Shown: positions 1 through 10,203 of the stretch, piece by piece
How the letters are laid out: each line of letters opens with the position of its first letter
How positions within the stretch are numbered: position 1 is the first letter of the stretch
From: Blepharisma japonicum
Lineage: Eukaryota; Ciliophora; Heterotrichea; Heterotrichida; Blepharismidae
Direction: 5' to 3'
NCBI GenBank assembly: GCA_949751835.1
Contig: CATKHK010000052.1
Coordinates: forward strand, 248,001 to 312,000
Length of the DNA stretch: 64,000 nucleotides
The notes under the pieces: model-generated
Database searches by the model: none
Seen by the model: the letters and a program-made list of their open reading frames with translations, nothing else
Told to the model about the DNA's origin: nothing
Program-made: the position numbers and the translations under genes

Positions 1-3000
1 AAAAAGCTCACTGCGAGTTTCCATGCAAATATCTCGGAAATCAGGCTCATGAGATATCATATTAGGTGTCATTTGTAGCCGCTTTTTGTCTTTTAGGATA
101 AACTCAGTCAATTTTCTTTTTTCTTTTAAAACATCATAGTCAGACATTGCTGGACTTACTTCAGTTACAGGCTCGAATTCGAAATTCTGAACAAAAGTTT
201 TGACCATCTCAAAGTAGCTTGTGTCAAAAAATAACAAATCTCTGAAAAATTCCATATTTTCAATCCAAATTTTTTGGAAAATTTCATCAGTTTTCGACAC
301 TTCTGAAGACTCTCCTAGCATTTCTGCATCTTCTTCAATCACTATAGGATTCTGTCTCTCATACACAAGCATATAGGCATTTTTCGTTTTTGAATAATAC
401 TGGCTACTAGATCCCCAGCTATAAGAAGACTCTCCTCCATAGCATTCTTCTTTAAGATTTTCTATATTAAAGCTTTCCACAACTCTATCGTCAAATCTAA
501 ACCATTTTTCATCTTGTCTATCCTTAATAAAAGAATAATAATGCCCAGCATCTGCGCCTCCTGAATGGACTATAACCCCAACAAGCTCATACTGATAATA
601 GTTATCTGGCTTCTCTGAGTTTCCATTAATTCCATCCTTAGTCCAAGGCTTTAAATTTAAATGTATAGGAAATTCACAGTAATCGTTTACTTTTACCCTC
701 GCCATTCTTGTTAAATCAAACTCAAATCTTTTCAGCTGAATAATAACTGTATTGGCCAGGGTGTTAATTAAGCACCTTTTTTTGGCATTAATTTTTTGAT
801 TATAAAGGTCACAGAAATATTTGTTATCTCCTTCTAATTTGTCTTCTTTTATATATAAATCTAGAGCTTCTGATAGGTTTTTTTTATTTTTGATGTCTAA
901 AGAAATTCTGAAAAACTGCTCATCTCTTTCACTTTTGTAAGGAAAATCAGGCTCTGAGGACTCAATTTCGTGGACAAGGCTGCCACCCATATGATTCCTT
1001 AGCAATTTTGCTTGTCGAGTTGGCTTCATTTCTTCTTCAAGCTTGTCACACAAAAGGTTGAAAAATTCATCAGCGTCTTGCTGAATTCTTACATTGATAG
1101 GCTCCCCATCGTAGCCTTTAAAAGCATTGCAAAATCCTCTCGGTTCATAAAACTGCTTTTCACTTTCACTTAAATTAGCTAAAATCAGCTGCAGCTGGTA
1201 TATCAAATTATCATCTAAACTGTCAATTTCTTCATTAATTATGATTTTCGTATCTAAAATCCCTTTTCTCAGCTCAGGCATCATATAAATTTGCTGTAAT
1301 AAAGAATTCATATAACAGGTCGATCCTAGATTTCTTAGTCCGACATATCCACAAGCAGCCCTTGTAGAAATATCACTATCAAAAGACCCTGACTGCTTGT
1401 TATCCGAATGATTTTCATATAGTTTTTTCAAAAGAACTGTCGCATTTTGGCTGCATCCTGAGCTTAATTCTAGCAATAAAGCAAAAGCAGCTTTTCTGGT
1501 ATTCACGTGCTTGCATTTAGGTGGAGGATTTGACGATTTTCCAGCAGCATGCTCAGGAATCTCAAAAAGGCATTTATAGGTATACTCAAGAAGCTCGGCA
1601 AGCTGCTCTTTATAGTCTGGCGACAAATAAAGCAAAGTTTTTATTATTTTCATGAACCCTGTAAGGACTTTATCTTGATTTCCTAGGGTCCTGTCTTCTA
1701 TCATTTCTCTATTAAAAATCAATTCAATGCTGTCACTCATTAAGCTTGGGTCTGTAAAATTGCAGAGCTCTATAATATTCGTCAAAAGGTCAAAAAATTC
1801 ATCACAAATTGATGTGGAGTCTTTAGGGATTTTTTCTAATAAAATTTTTAATAAAAATTCTTTTGGTGCCTCAATACTATTAGGAGGATTTTTTATGATT
1901 TCTGCAATAGTGGACAACGTATTTTTCATAGTTTCTCTGATACTGGAATTTTCTGTGACTAATAGTGACGCAATTATTAGCTGCTTAAAGCTTTCTTTTT
2001 GATATAAATCACACAATAAGTTTGGTTTATATATCACTATGGGCAGCAGTAAATCTAAAGCGCTCTCTATAAGTGTAACAGCTTCATTTTCATGTGACAG
2101 CTGTATATTTTCGCTAATAAGATCTATAAGTTTAGAAATTAGCCCATTAAAATCAATCTCTTCAATCATTCTTTCAGCAGCTCCTCCGCTCATTTTTCTA
2201 ATCAAGCTTGGCAACTCTTCTTCCAGCATATTCGAGTCTTTGCCTTGTGAATTTGATTTTTTTAATTTTTCTGGGCTAAAAATATTTTGGAGATCCTCAC
2301 AAGGCTCACTTAGCAAAGCTGCTTGAATAAATAGTTTTACAACATTAAGCAAAAATCCTACACATTTAGCATTGGCTTTGTATTGTTCTGAAGACAGCTG
2401 GAATTGCTGAGAGTTCATTAAAATAGAATAGAGATGATGAAAACCTCCTAAGTCGAGGAATTTGGCTCGCCAGGACTGCCTTTCTTCGATTTCTTCATGA
2501 GTTTGTGTGCTGTCCTCAGGGAGTAGGATAAATGAGTTTACAATTTGTAGAGAATAAAGAAGCTTATACATACAAGATTTGTCTAGTAATGAATTCCAGT
2601 CAGCTTCAGCAGTTTCTATATGAACTTTTAGTGTTTTTATGCCTTCATACATTTCTTGGTTTACTGGGATTTTATTTAAAAGGATCCAAATTTGGGAATT
2701 TATTGCAGAATTCCCCAGCTCAAAGAGTTCGAAAAGCAGATTAAAATATTCATTGGTGTTGCTCAAAATATTACTGAGCCTGTATGCTTCGACTACTTTT
2801 GGCTTGACTGCGACTTTTGTAGCTTCATTTAGTTGCTTTTGGAGCTTCATTTTGCTTTCTTCGTCTAGTAATAAATCTACTGCATCATTAATAGATCCAC
2901 AGACTTTTTCTAAGGCAAGTTTAAGTAGATCGTCTTCAACACCTTCAAAAAGCAGTTTTAATGATTCTAAGTCTTCAGGTCTTACTGTAAACTGTTCATC

Positions 3001-6000
3001 TGGGGCTGGCATGCCTGATTCATACTCGTAAGTTTCAAAATCTTTTTTGATTTCAAATACTAAAAATCTGGCTTTTTCAATTATTCCAAGCTCACTGACA
3101 GTTATAGCATCTTTTCTAGCATCAAGGAGTTTACCCATATTAATAATTTGTAAAGAGCTTATCGGCATAGGTGGGTTAAGCTTGCTTGCAATTAGTTTTT
3201 TAGCGTCTCCAATAGGCATTTCACTATACAAGTTGAGGTTAAATATCTTAGGCGGCATAGCTCCATCGATCTTATTATCTACCACAATTTCTATAGGAAA
3301 TCCATTATCAACTGCTTTATTGAAATTTCTTCCTTCAAAATCATCAATAAAATCAACTAATAAAGATAAAGCCCTTGCAACTCTGTTTAAAGCGTCCACA
3401 TCTTGTAGCTCATGGACGATGGCTTCAGCCCCAATTTTAATATGTTGCATACAATTTCTTAAAAAGTCTTCCTGGATATCTGGGGTGCATTTTCTCAAGC
3501 CTTTATATAGATGTTTTAGCAATTTTGAGGCGTCTTTAAATACAGAGTCAGTCCTAACTTGTAAAATAAGTTCCCATAGTGCTTGGATTCCTAATAAAGT
3601 GATGTCTTTTACGTCAATATCTTCATCAAAATCGTATTTGTAGAGGAGCCCATGTTGCTTATTAATGCTGATAAAGACTGTTTCAAAGCACTTATAAGCG
3701 CCTGCAGAATAAAATCGAGGGTCAAGCTTCAATAGCATGTCTGTGAAGATTAAGTGTATAATATCATCATCAAAAGCAGCATAATCTCCATGCCAATTAG
3801 TTAAAGTTTTGACAAGCCAAGAAAAATATTCTTCATGCTCACTTTCAGTAGCTGAATTAATAACTAAGGTATCCCATAGAAGCTGAGCATGCTTTGGATG
3901 AATACTTTCTGAAGAATTTGAATACAAAAATTTCAAAAATTCCAGCCTCATTTTTATTTCTTCAATATAGTTCACATCCATATCTTTAGAGACTTGGATT
4001 TGTTTGAAAATGGCTTCATATTTTTTCCTTCGGCTTTCATCTTCTTCTTCGCCACTAGAGCAGGTCGAATAAGCGTCATCTGTTCTATCTTCTTCTATTT
4101 TTTCGCCGCCTTCAGATAATAAAGTTTGCGCTTGTTCTACTGCGTTTTTTTTGAATGCTATAAAGCTATTAAATAACTCCAATAACAAATGCTGCTCTTT
4201 TTCTAGCCATTTTATCATATGATTTCTACTCTCCGTCACCGAGTTCGAGATCCTTGTACTCGGATACGAATTTAATATATGCTCCAACAGTTGGCATGAC
4301 GAAAGGACATTGCTATTTTTTTTAATATTTTCTATACACCTTATCATAAATTTCAGTCTATCCGATCTATAATAATTCGTCAATAAATCCTGCAAAATTT
4401 TCAGCGTCTGTGAAGAAATGCTTTTAGAGATCCCTGCATCCAATGCTTCTTCTTGGCACAAGTTTCATAAGAAATCCAACGCCTGGCTCGTTTCAAAGCC
4501 TTCACTATCTTGTTCTTCTGGAGCTGTCGAAATAGCGTCTTCTTCATTAGCCATCTGCATTTGGTCTCTATAAAAATCATTTTCAGGTGGGCCCAATGCA
4601 ATGACTTCGCCTTCGACCACTTTAGCCTGCTCTTCAATTTCTCTATATTCCTCCTTAGCCATAGGTACATTTATATGCCTTGTCTGGTCATTATCGTGTG
4701 ACCAAGGCGAAATTTCAGGGACAGTCTCTCCATATCTTATACCTTTATGCCTTGAGCCTGCCCTGAGATTTGACATCTGTCTGACAAATGATTTAATTAA
4801 GGACAAAACTTGGGAATCTATTTCTGAATAAGGAAGCAGATAAAGCTTCATAAAAAAGTAATGCAAGTCTTGAGAAGATAAGCAGGGGACGATATCTTGG
4901 ATTAAGGTCATCAAGGCTTCACGTTCTGCTTCATGCTTAGAAGAGGCTGAATTTCAGATTAAATCTATATGGTCTCTGGAAAAGCGGGAGTTTGAATATA
5001 AGAAACGGATAATGTCAGCGCTGCGCTTTACCAGCTGAGGGTGGCTGCTAGGGCCAAATATGAGCTCAAATAGATTATGGTTGTCAATTCATTGTAAAAG
5101 CCTCTGGGTTGTAAGCCATCTAGCTGTGTCGTGGTAATCTGATTTGTAGACGTATCCACCTTTGCTTAATCTTTTGTCGTCTTCATCTTTATGCTTAGCC
5201 TGAGAAATTTTTAAAGAAATTTCAGTAATCCCGTGGATCCTTTTTTCTAAATTAATCCCTTTTAAGCATTTCATTGATAAATCTAGCTCAAAATTTTCCA
5301 AAATTCTGCCGATTTTGCTCTCAGTGTAGAGTTTTTCTAAGAGAGTTTCTAAATGGCTCACTAAGGTCTGGATATCTTGTTTAGGGGCTGACCGAAATTC
5401 TTCGTCATTTAGGCTCATAACCGCTTTTACTGTGGCTTTGTAAAATAATTTAGCATGCTTTTTCCAGACGTCGTGGTCAAGAAATTCTCTTAAATTAAGA
5501 AGCCAAGCTAGAAAAATATGCATGTGGTCTACAGGAGGGTGAGGATCACTAGTTATGTATAACAAAACTCTGGTAAAGCCTCCGTGGATGCCGAAAAAGT
5601 TCAAATTATATGTAAAAAAGCAATTCAGTGAACAACAGTTTTGAACTATTGCAAATCTTGGGGTAATTTCGAGAGTTTCTGGGTCGCCAATTCTTTCTTC
5701 GTGCTCCTTATTCCACATTTCTCTCATGACAAGCTCGATTTCATGAGATCTTAAGGTGTAGCGATTATCGTAATAAGATTTTTCTTCAGTAAAAATTTTT
5801 ATTAGAATGTCAATTAACCCATGGTATTCTGTCTTAAGGTACTTAATGCAAAACAGCAAAGTTTTCTTTAAGAACTCGTTTGCGCCTATTTGAGCTTGAT
5901 AGTTTAAGTGATAATATTTTCTCTCCAGAAGAGTTTTGATAAAATTAGGCAGATAAGTGTTGACAAAAGAAGTAGCTTGTTCTTGGGGCATTTCACCTTT

Positions 6001-6123
6001 TTCGAACTTCTCGATGCTTCTTGAAATTTCGTCAAGAAAATCCTTAGGGTCGTACTCTTCCTTATCAAGGTAATGTCTAATCCTGGCATAAGTTGATCTA
6101 TATTCTTCAGTGCTTTCTGACAT
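1..6123 (-). CDS. USP9X/USP24/USP34-type giant ubiquitin hydrolase, 3' end outside window
   Basis: Cysteine deubiquitinase of peptidase family C19. The reading frame is open from the ATG at 6123 to the window edge (at least 2041 codons) once TGA is read as Trp; in-frame TGAs occur near 5089, 4924 and 4462. A long helical N-terminal scaffold is followed by a ubiquitin-like segment (about residues 960-1025), a UBA-like segment (about 1047-1088), more helical repeats, and then the catalytic domain. The Cys box reads NLGSTCYMNS with C1603 (codon 1315-1317). The His box reads GGADAGHYYSF with H1861 (codon 541-543). Layout and size match the USP9X/USP24/USP34 group, which trims ubiquitin from many cytosolic substrates. 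I cannot say which of the three is closest. No intron was found. The C-terminus after the catalytic core is off the window. Confidence 0.9.
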
Positions 6124-6332
6124 TTATTTAGATGGATGAAATGTTCTTAAGTTAGGTTATATTAGCAATCCTCAGCTTTATGATAAACATACTTAGAAAT
6201 ATTTGCAACTGAAATCAATTGATTTTTAATTTTTCAAGAAAATTCTAAATATTTTGATCAAACTTTAATAGCAAAAATCATCACGAAAAACCTGATCAAA
6301 TTTATCCAAATTTAAAATAAATAGTTACTCAA
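6124..6332. other. AT-rich spacer
   Basis: Spacer between the deubiquitinase start and the DRC12-like stop. Both genes lie on the minus strand. I see nothing coding in it; it should hold the promoter of the deubiquitinase. Confidence 0.5.
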
Positions 6333-6893
6333 TTAGCTGTCTAATCTTTTTAATGGCATTTCGGCAACATCTGAATCCCACTGAGTATTTGCAAGCTCAA
6401 TCCTCTCCTGCATCTTATCAAGCGTAGCTTTAAGCATATTCGCGAACTCCTGGCTCATATCATCAATTTTTTTCCTAAGCTCTCTAATTTCATTATCTTT
6501 TTCGTCAATTTCTTTGTCCTTTGCTCTTACCATATCTTTAATATTTCTTTCTTTTTCAAATAAATCGGATTCTCCTCCGTTTAACTCTCTTTCCAAATTT
6601 CCTATTTTTTCATCTAAATCTTTGACCATGACTTTATATTGAGCTTTCATTTCTGAGGTCATTTGGAAAGCTCGCTTACTTTCTTCGTCAAAAGCTTGGT
6701 TTAGGTCTACTAACTTTTGACGGCATTCGTTTTGCCCTGCTCGAGATCTGTCTGCTTTTTCTTGTTCAGTTGCTGATTATCGTTTACCAATTCGCCATTT
6801 AAGGACGTTTATTTCTGCAGCAAGCATATCATTCATCTTTTTAAGCTCTCTTTCTTCGTTTTCTTGCTTTTTTGGGTCCTTTTTGGGTGGCAT
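6333..6893 (-). CDS. DRC12: DRC12 (CCDC153)-like nexin-dynein regulatory complex subunit, one 15-nt intron
   Basis: Small coiled-coil protein of 181 aa. Exons are 6788-6893 and 6333-6772; removing the 15-nt intron GTAAACGATAATCAG (6773-6787) joins MPPKKDPKKQ... to the long downstream frame. Almost the whole chain is heptad-like. The C-terminal part, around NMLKATLDKMQERIELANTQWDSD, keeps the DSL..L..K...QWD signature of CCDC153/DRC12, and the basic MPPK start also matches that family. Family members belong to the nexin-dynein regulatory complex of motile axonemes. The intron ends in CAG, unlike most others here, which end in TAG. The identification rests on short motifs in a coiled coil, so it is moderate. 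Confidence 0.68.
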
Positions 6894-6941
6894 TATTATG
6901 AAATTATTATATTTAACTGCTCATGATTTCTAAAATTAAAT

Positions 6942-7283
6942 TTATTTATCCCATTCTATTTTAGCAATGTGGTGTCTTTCCAATATAAATTTTCCTTCTT
7001 TATATCTTTGATTATTTGTATATGCTTTATCATATTTTCATCCAATTAAAAGATCACATGATTTACAGTATAAGTCTCTTATAATATATAGACCTGATAA
7101 CAAAGTTTGTTCTTCTGGGTCCCCAAGCTTTCCGTTGATAACTGTTTTAAATAAAAATGCTCTGCCATCTCTCCCTGAAAAAGCTTTAGAAAGAAGTTGA
7201 CTTTGGGAGGATAAATGGGCTTTGCATACTTTACAAGCGTAAATTTGGGAGCATTCTAAATATTCTTGGAATTTTTGGCCCAT
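6942..7283 (-). CDS. YPEL: Yippee-like zinc protein (YPEL5 type)
   Basis: Protein of 113 aa, the usual length for the family. The start is the ATG giving MGQKFQEYLE; the frame is open a few codons further upstream but without an ATG. Two CxxC pairs are visible (C17/C20 and the pair in YCKSC), as are GRAFLF and the family ending SQRYKEGKF-like (here NQRYKEGKFILE). One TGA encodes the invariant Trp of LIGWKY. Yippee proteins form a single zinc-bound beta fold; YPEL5 is a CTLH/GID ubiquitin-ligase partner in animals, and the role here is inferred. It is transcribed away from the RING gene at 7346, with a 62-bp shared upstream region. Confidence 0.92.
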
Positions 7284-7345
7284 TTCGAAATTTATATACA
7301 ATTATTGTAAAACCTAAATCTGTTGTCTCCTAATTTCTATTAGAA

Positions 7346-8146
7346 ATGGTATCACTGAACTCCGAAGATCATTTATCTTGTTTCTTATGTTTAGAAGTCT
7401 GCGAAGATGCAGTTGAATTTAACTGCTGTCACAATATCGCCTGTGAAGAATGCGCAAAGACCCAAACCATGTGCCCATTTTGTAGAACCCAAAGGATTTC
7501 CTATTCAATATCCTATCCCTTACGCAGAATTATCAGCAATCTTCCTTCTACTTGTGAAGACTGTAACCAACCTATGAGCCGAAGCGAAAAAAAATCCCAT
7601 CAATCCCGATGCCCTCAAAAGAAATTTTCCTGCAAGATTTGCAAATTCCAAGGCAAAAAAGACGATTTTCTTTCTCATATAATTTATACGCACTCCAATG
7701 AATTACTTTACCCTGAGAATCACCAAAATGTTAATGCATCAATAATTTATGCAAGAAATAATAATAGAAATCCGATAGATACAAAGAAAAATAGTGATGG
7801 ACATACATCAAGATTAGGGCAAACTGGGAAATATTATTGTGGAATGCCTATGAAAGTCAGGTGTAAATGCTGCGACGGGAATTGTGGGCCTGGAAATGGA
7901 TGCAACTGTGCAGCTTGTATGGAGCTTGATGTTCAAGCTATGCAGCTCACTACAGGATATTTGCTAAATAGATGTGGAAGAATTGCTAAGATGTGTAGAG
8001 ATGGGAAGGTCCATTGTTATGCACCTATTCAAAATGTAGAGACTAGATGCACCCCAGAAAGTTCAATTCAATGCAGAGAATGTGGAATTTTAGAGACCCA
8101 ATGGAATGGGGTTTATCAGAGATTAACATCAGGGTATTTATTTTAA
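7346..8146 (+). CDS. RING/TRAF-type zinc-finger protein with ciliate-type Cys-rich tail
   Basis: Protein of 266 aa. The N-terminus holds a RING-like finger (C12..C15, then CCHNIACEEC and CPFC), followed by TRAF-like fingers with CEDC...H...C and CKIC...H...H spacing. The C-terminal third carries a second cysteine-rich block with RCKCCDGNCGPGNGCNC and CAAC, then two further Cys/His runs. The RING suggests E3 ubiquitin ligase activity. I do not know a named function for the C-terminal block. The gene ends 27 nt from the convergent ceramidase stop. Confidence 0.8.
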   Translation: MVSLNSEDHLSCFLCLEVCEDAVEFNCCHNIACEECAKTQTMCPFCRTQRISYSISYPLRRIISNLPSTCEDCNQPMSRSEKKSHQSRCPQKKFSCKICKFQGKKDDFLSHIIYTHSNELLYPENHQNVNASIIYARNNNRNPIDTKKNSDGHTSRLGQTGKYYCGMPMKVRCKCCDGNCGPGNGCNCAACMELDVQAMQLTTGYLLNRCGRIAKMCRDGKVHCYAPIQNVETRCTPESSIQCRECGILETQWNGVYQRLTSGYLF

Positions 8147-8173
8147 ATAAATTATGCTTTTTCTCTTAAAATA

Positions 8174-8842
8174 TTAAAGCAGCTTCGATTCGACCACTTT
8201 TGGCTTCAAATGGCCAGATTTCAATAGAAGCTCTATACCTATCAGTCCTGTAAAGCAATATGCAGCTATACAAATATGCCAAAAACCATGAAAATATTCG
8301 TATCCCGTGCATAAGAGATCTAATGGTATACAAAATAAGGCGCAGAGCTTCAAAAATAGTGCTATTCCAGCTATTAAGGTGAATTTCGTCATATTAATTC
8401 TTGAGACAGTCGAAAAAATCCATCTTGTAAATAGGATAAACAATATCACAAGATTTAACGATAAAGGCAAAGGATGCACAAAGCTCAAAACATAAAAAAT
8501 CATCATAAGTTTTTCAAAGGTTTTGGGGATTTTCATATTAATTATTTGTGCAAAAATCAGCTGTGCAACAAGAATAGATGTCATATCAATAAATTGTGTA
8601 AGATATGATAATCTGGAATGGAAAATTGTGCTTGTAATCCCTACTAATATTAAAGCGTAATACATCTTCATAAGACCATTCGGCAATGGAATTCTATGAA
8701 GGAGGAGGATTCTTATAATATAAGGAACAAAAAAAGCAAAAGATGAAATTGCGGAATAATATTCTTGGATGTAGGCAGATTTTGAGTAATCTTTTTCACA
8801 TGAATTCAGGACAAAAAATCATTGAAGAGGTTTGAATTCCAT
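8174..8842 (-). CDS. Alkaline ceramidase family membrane protein
   Basis: Protein of 222 aa. The ATG at 8842 gives MEFKPLQWFF and needs a TGA as Trp two codons before the first hydrophobic stretch. Features typical of ACER/PAQR-type hydrolases: an N-terminal C-E-x-D-Y motif (NSCEKDYS) with EYYSAIS, a HSRLSYLTQFIDM helix with the zinc-ligand His and the Ser, and HGFWHICIA near the end carrying the last two His ligands. About six to seven membrane helices. Alkaline ceramidases hydrolyse ceramide to sphingosine and fatty acid in ER or Golgi membranes; substrate chain length cannot be read from sequence. Confidence 0.85.
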
Positions 8843-9203
8843 TAGTACGATTTATTAAAAAATATTTTCGACTTTTATTAATAAGGATTCTTAAGAAAAA
8901 GCCCTTTTTGGGTTTAAAAATAAGTTAATTATTATATATCAGAAATTATGAATTAAATTTATTATTATTTAATAAGATAAGGTCGTTCTAGTATCTGGTC
9001 AATAAATATTTTGATATTTTATGTGTAATGATTAGCCTTTATATTTATTATTAATTTTATTATCAGCATGTATATCCATATTAATTCAGCCCTAATAAAT
9101 AAGAGAAAGTAAGGTTGCAATACTTGCAAAAAAATTAAAGTTTAAATATTAATAAAATTGTTTAGAGTTTGGTATATAAACTCTTAGAGTATGGAATGTT
9201 TAA
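8843..9203. other. AT-rich spacer upstream of tRNA and ceramidase
   Basis: About 360 bp of very AT-rich sequence without an ORF I trust. It probably contains the ceramidase promoter on its left side and the 5' flank of the tRNA on its right side. Confidence 0.4.
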
Positions 9204-9276
9204 GCCCGTCTAGCTCAGTCGGTAGAGCGCCAGCCTTTTAAGCTGGTGGTCGGGGGTTCGAGCCCCCCGGTGGGCG
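9204..9276 (+). tRNA. tRNA-Lys (anticodon TTT)
   Basis: A 73-nt cloverleaf. The acceptor arm GCCCGTC pairs with GGTGGGC (two G-U pairs); the D arm is GCTC...GAGC, the anticodon arm CCAGC/GCTGG with loop CTTTTAA (anticodon TTT at 9237-9239), and the T arm GGGGG/CCCCC around TTCGAGC. Discriminator base G at 9276. No intron and no encoded CCA. A TTTT run at 9277-9280 directly after it is the expected Pol III terminator. Its high GC content stands out sharply from the flanking AT-rich DNA. Confidence 0.97.
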
Positions 9277-9601
9277 TTTTTTATTTATGCATCTCTAGTC
9301 ATTTTCCAAATCTTTATTTTATCAAAATTTTTGCAAATAATGCTTCTTTATCTTAAAACGATATAAATTATCGATTTTAAGAATTAATCTTTAATTTATA
9401 ATCTTTTTATAAAAAGAGCATCATATTTATTTATTATATTTCTATAAGTCTTTAATTTGTTTTAACATAATTCTATACTGATATAATTATTATGCATTTT
9501 AAAAATTAAAAATAAGAATGCCAAATTATCAACCAATTTTTTACTGACAAAATGCTAAATAATTTGCTCTAATCTTGAGTATTTAAATTGTAAAAATTAA
9601 A
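9277..9601. other. AT-rich spacer
   Basis: About 325 bp between the tRNA terminator and the stop of the next minus-strand gene. I see only AT-rich sequence and short oligo-A/T runs. Confidence 0.4.
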
Positions 9602-10183
9602 TTATAAGACATAAAGCCTGCTAGAAGAGTTTAAATCTTTTAGTAAGCTGTCTAAATCATCTTTAGGGTTTTTGATATTTTCCTGCTTGATTTGATCTAG
9701 AAAATCGAAATTAAAACCATCACCAGGTTTTGCATCAAAAATTATTTTTTTCTCTCTAAAGATTGAAGTAGGTTTAGGCTTATTTACTAAAGGAAATTGA
9801 GTATAAGTTGCTGGAAGTGGTGGGTTTGGGATTGGTGCAAGCTTGCGTGGATATTTAGAAATTTTCCTATCCATTGAATTTTCCAATTTTTTTGCAGCTT
9901 TGACCACTTCAGCTTCTTCATCTTCACTCGTTTTCCTTATATTTTTCTCAGGAAGATATTTTTCAGCTTCTAAATCTTCTTGCTTTATTGAAATTTCATT
10001 AGAATTTGCCTGTGAAACTTCCTCCTTTGCAGATATATTAAGCAAAGAACTACTTGGATGTAAAAATATTACATCGTCAAAGAATGCATTAGCATCAAAA
10101 GTTTCAGTTTTTGCAAACAATTCAGTCGGCTCCACTGGGATTTCAACTTCCTGCACCTGTTGCTTATTATTGCCACATCCCAT
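9602..10183 (-). CDS. Unrecognised acidic protein with N-terminal acylation signal
   Basis: Protein of 193 aa beginning MGCGNNKQ. Gly2 followed by Cys3 is a classic N-myristoylation plus palmitoylation context, so membrane attachment is likely (inference). The rest is low-complexity, acidic in the middle and Pro-rich around residues 115-140 (PIPNPPLP), with no domain I recognise. Its ATG lies 20 nt after the stop of the triple-PX gene on the same strand. No paralogue is seen in the window, apart from the similar start of the small protein at 24514-24750. Confidence 0.7.
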   Translation of the reverse strand: MGCGNNKQQVQEVEIPVEPTELFAKTETFDANAFFDDVIFLHPSSSLLNISAKEEVSQANSNEISIKQEDLEAEKYLPEKNIRKTSEDEEAEVVKAAKKLENSMDRKISKYPRKLAPIPNPPLPATYTQFPLVNKPKPTSIFREKKIIFDAKPGDGFNFDFLDQIKQENIKNPKDDLDSLLKDLNSSSRLYVL

Positions 10184-10203
10184 TATATGTTACTTATTTA
10201 TTA

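Noticed and set aside
1727-4831. Many open frames on the plus strand opposite the deubiquitinase (e.g. 3047-3643)
   Set aside because: They are antisense shadows of one long conserved minus-strand gene, Ser/Leu/Ile-rich and without any domain.
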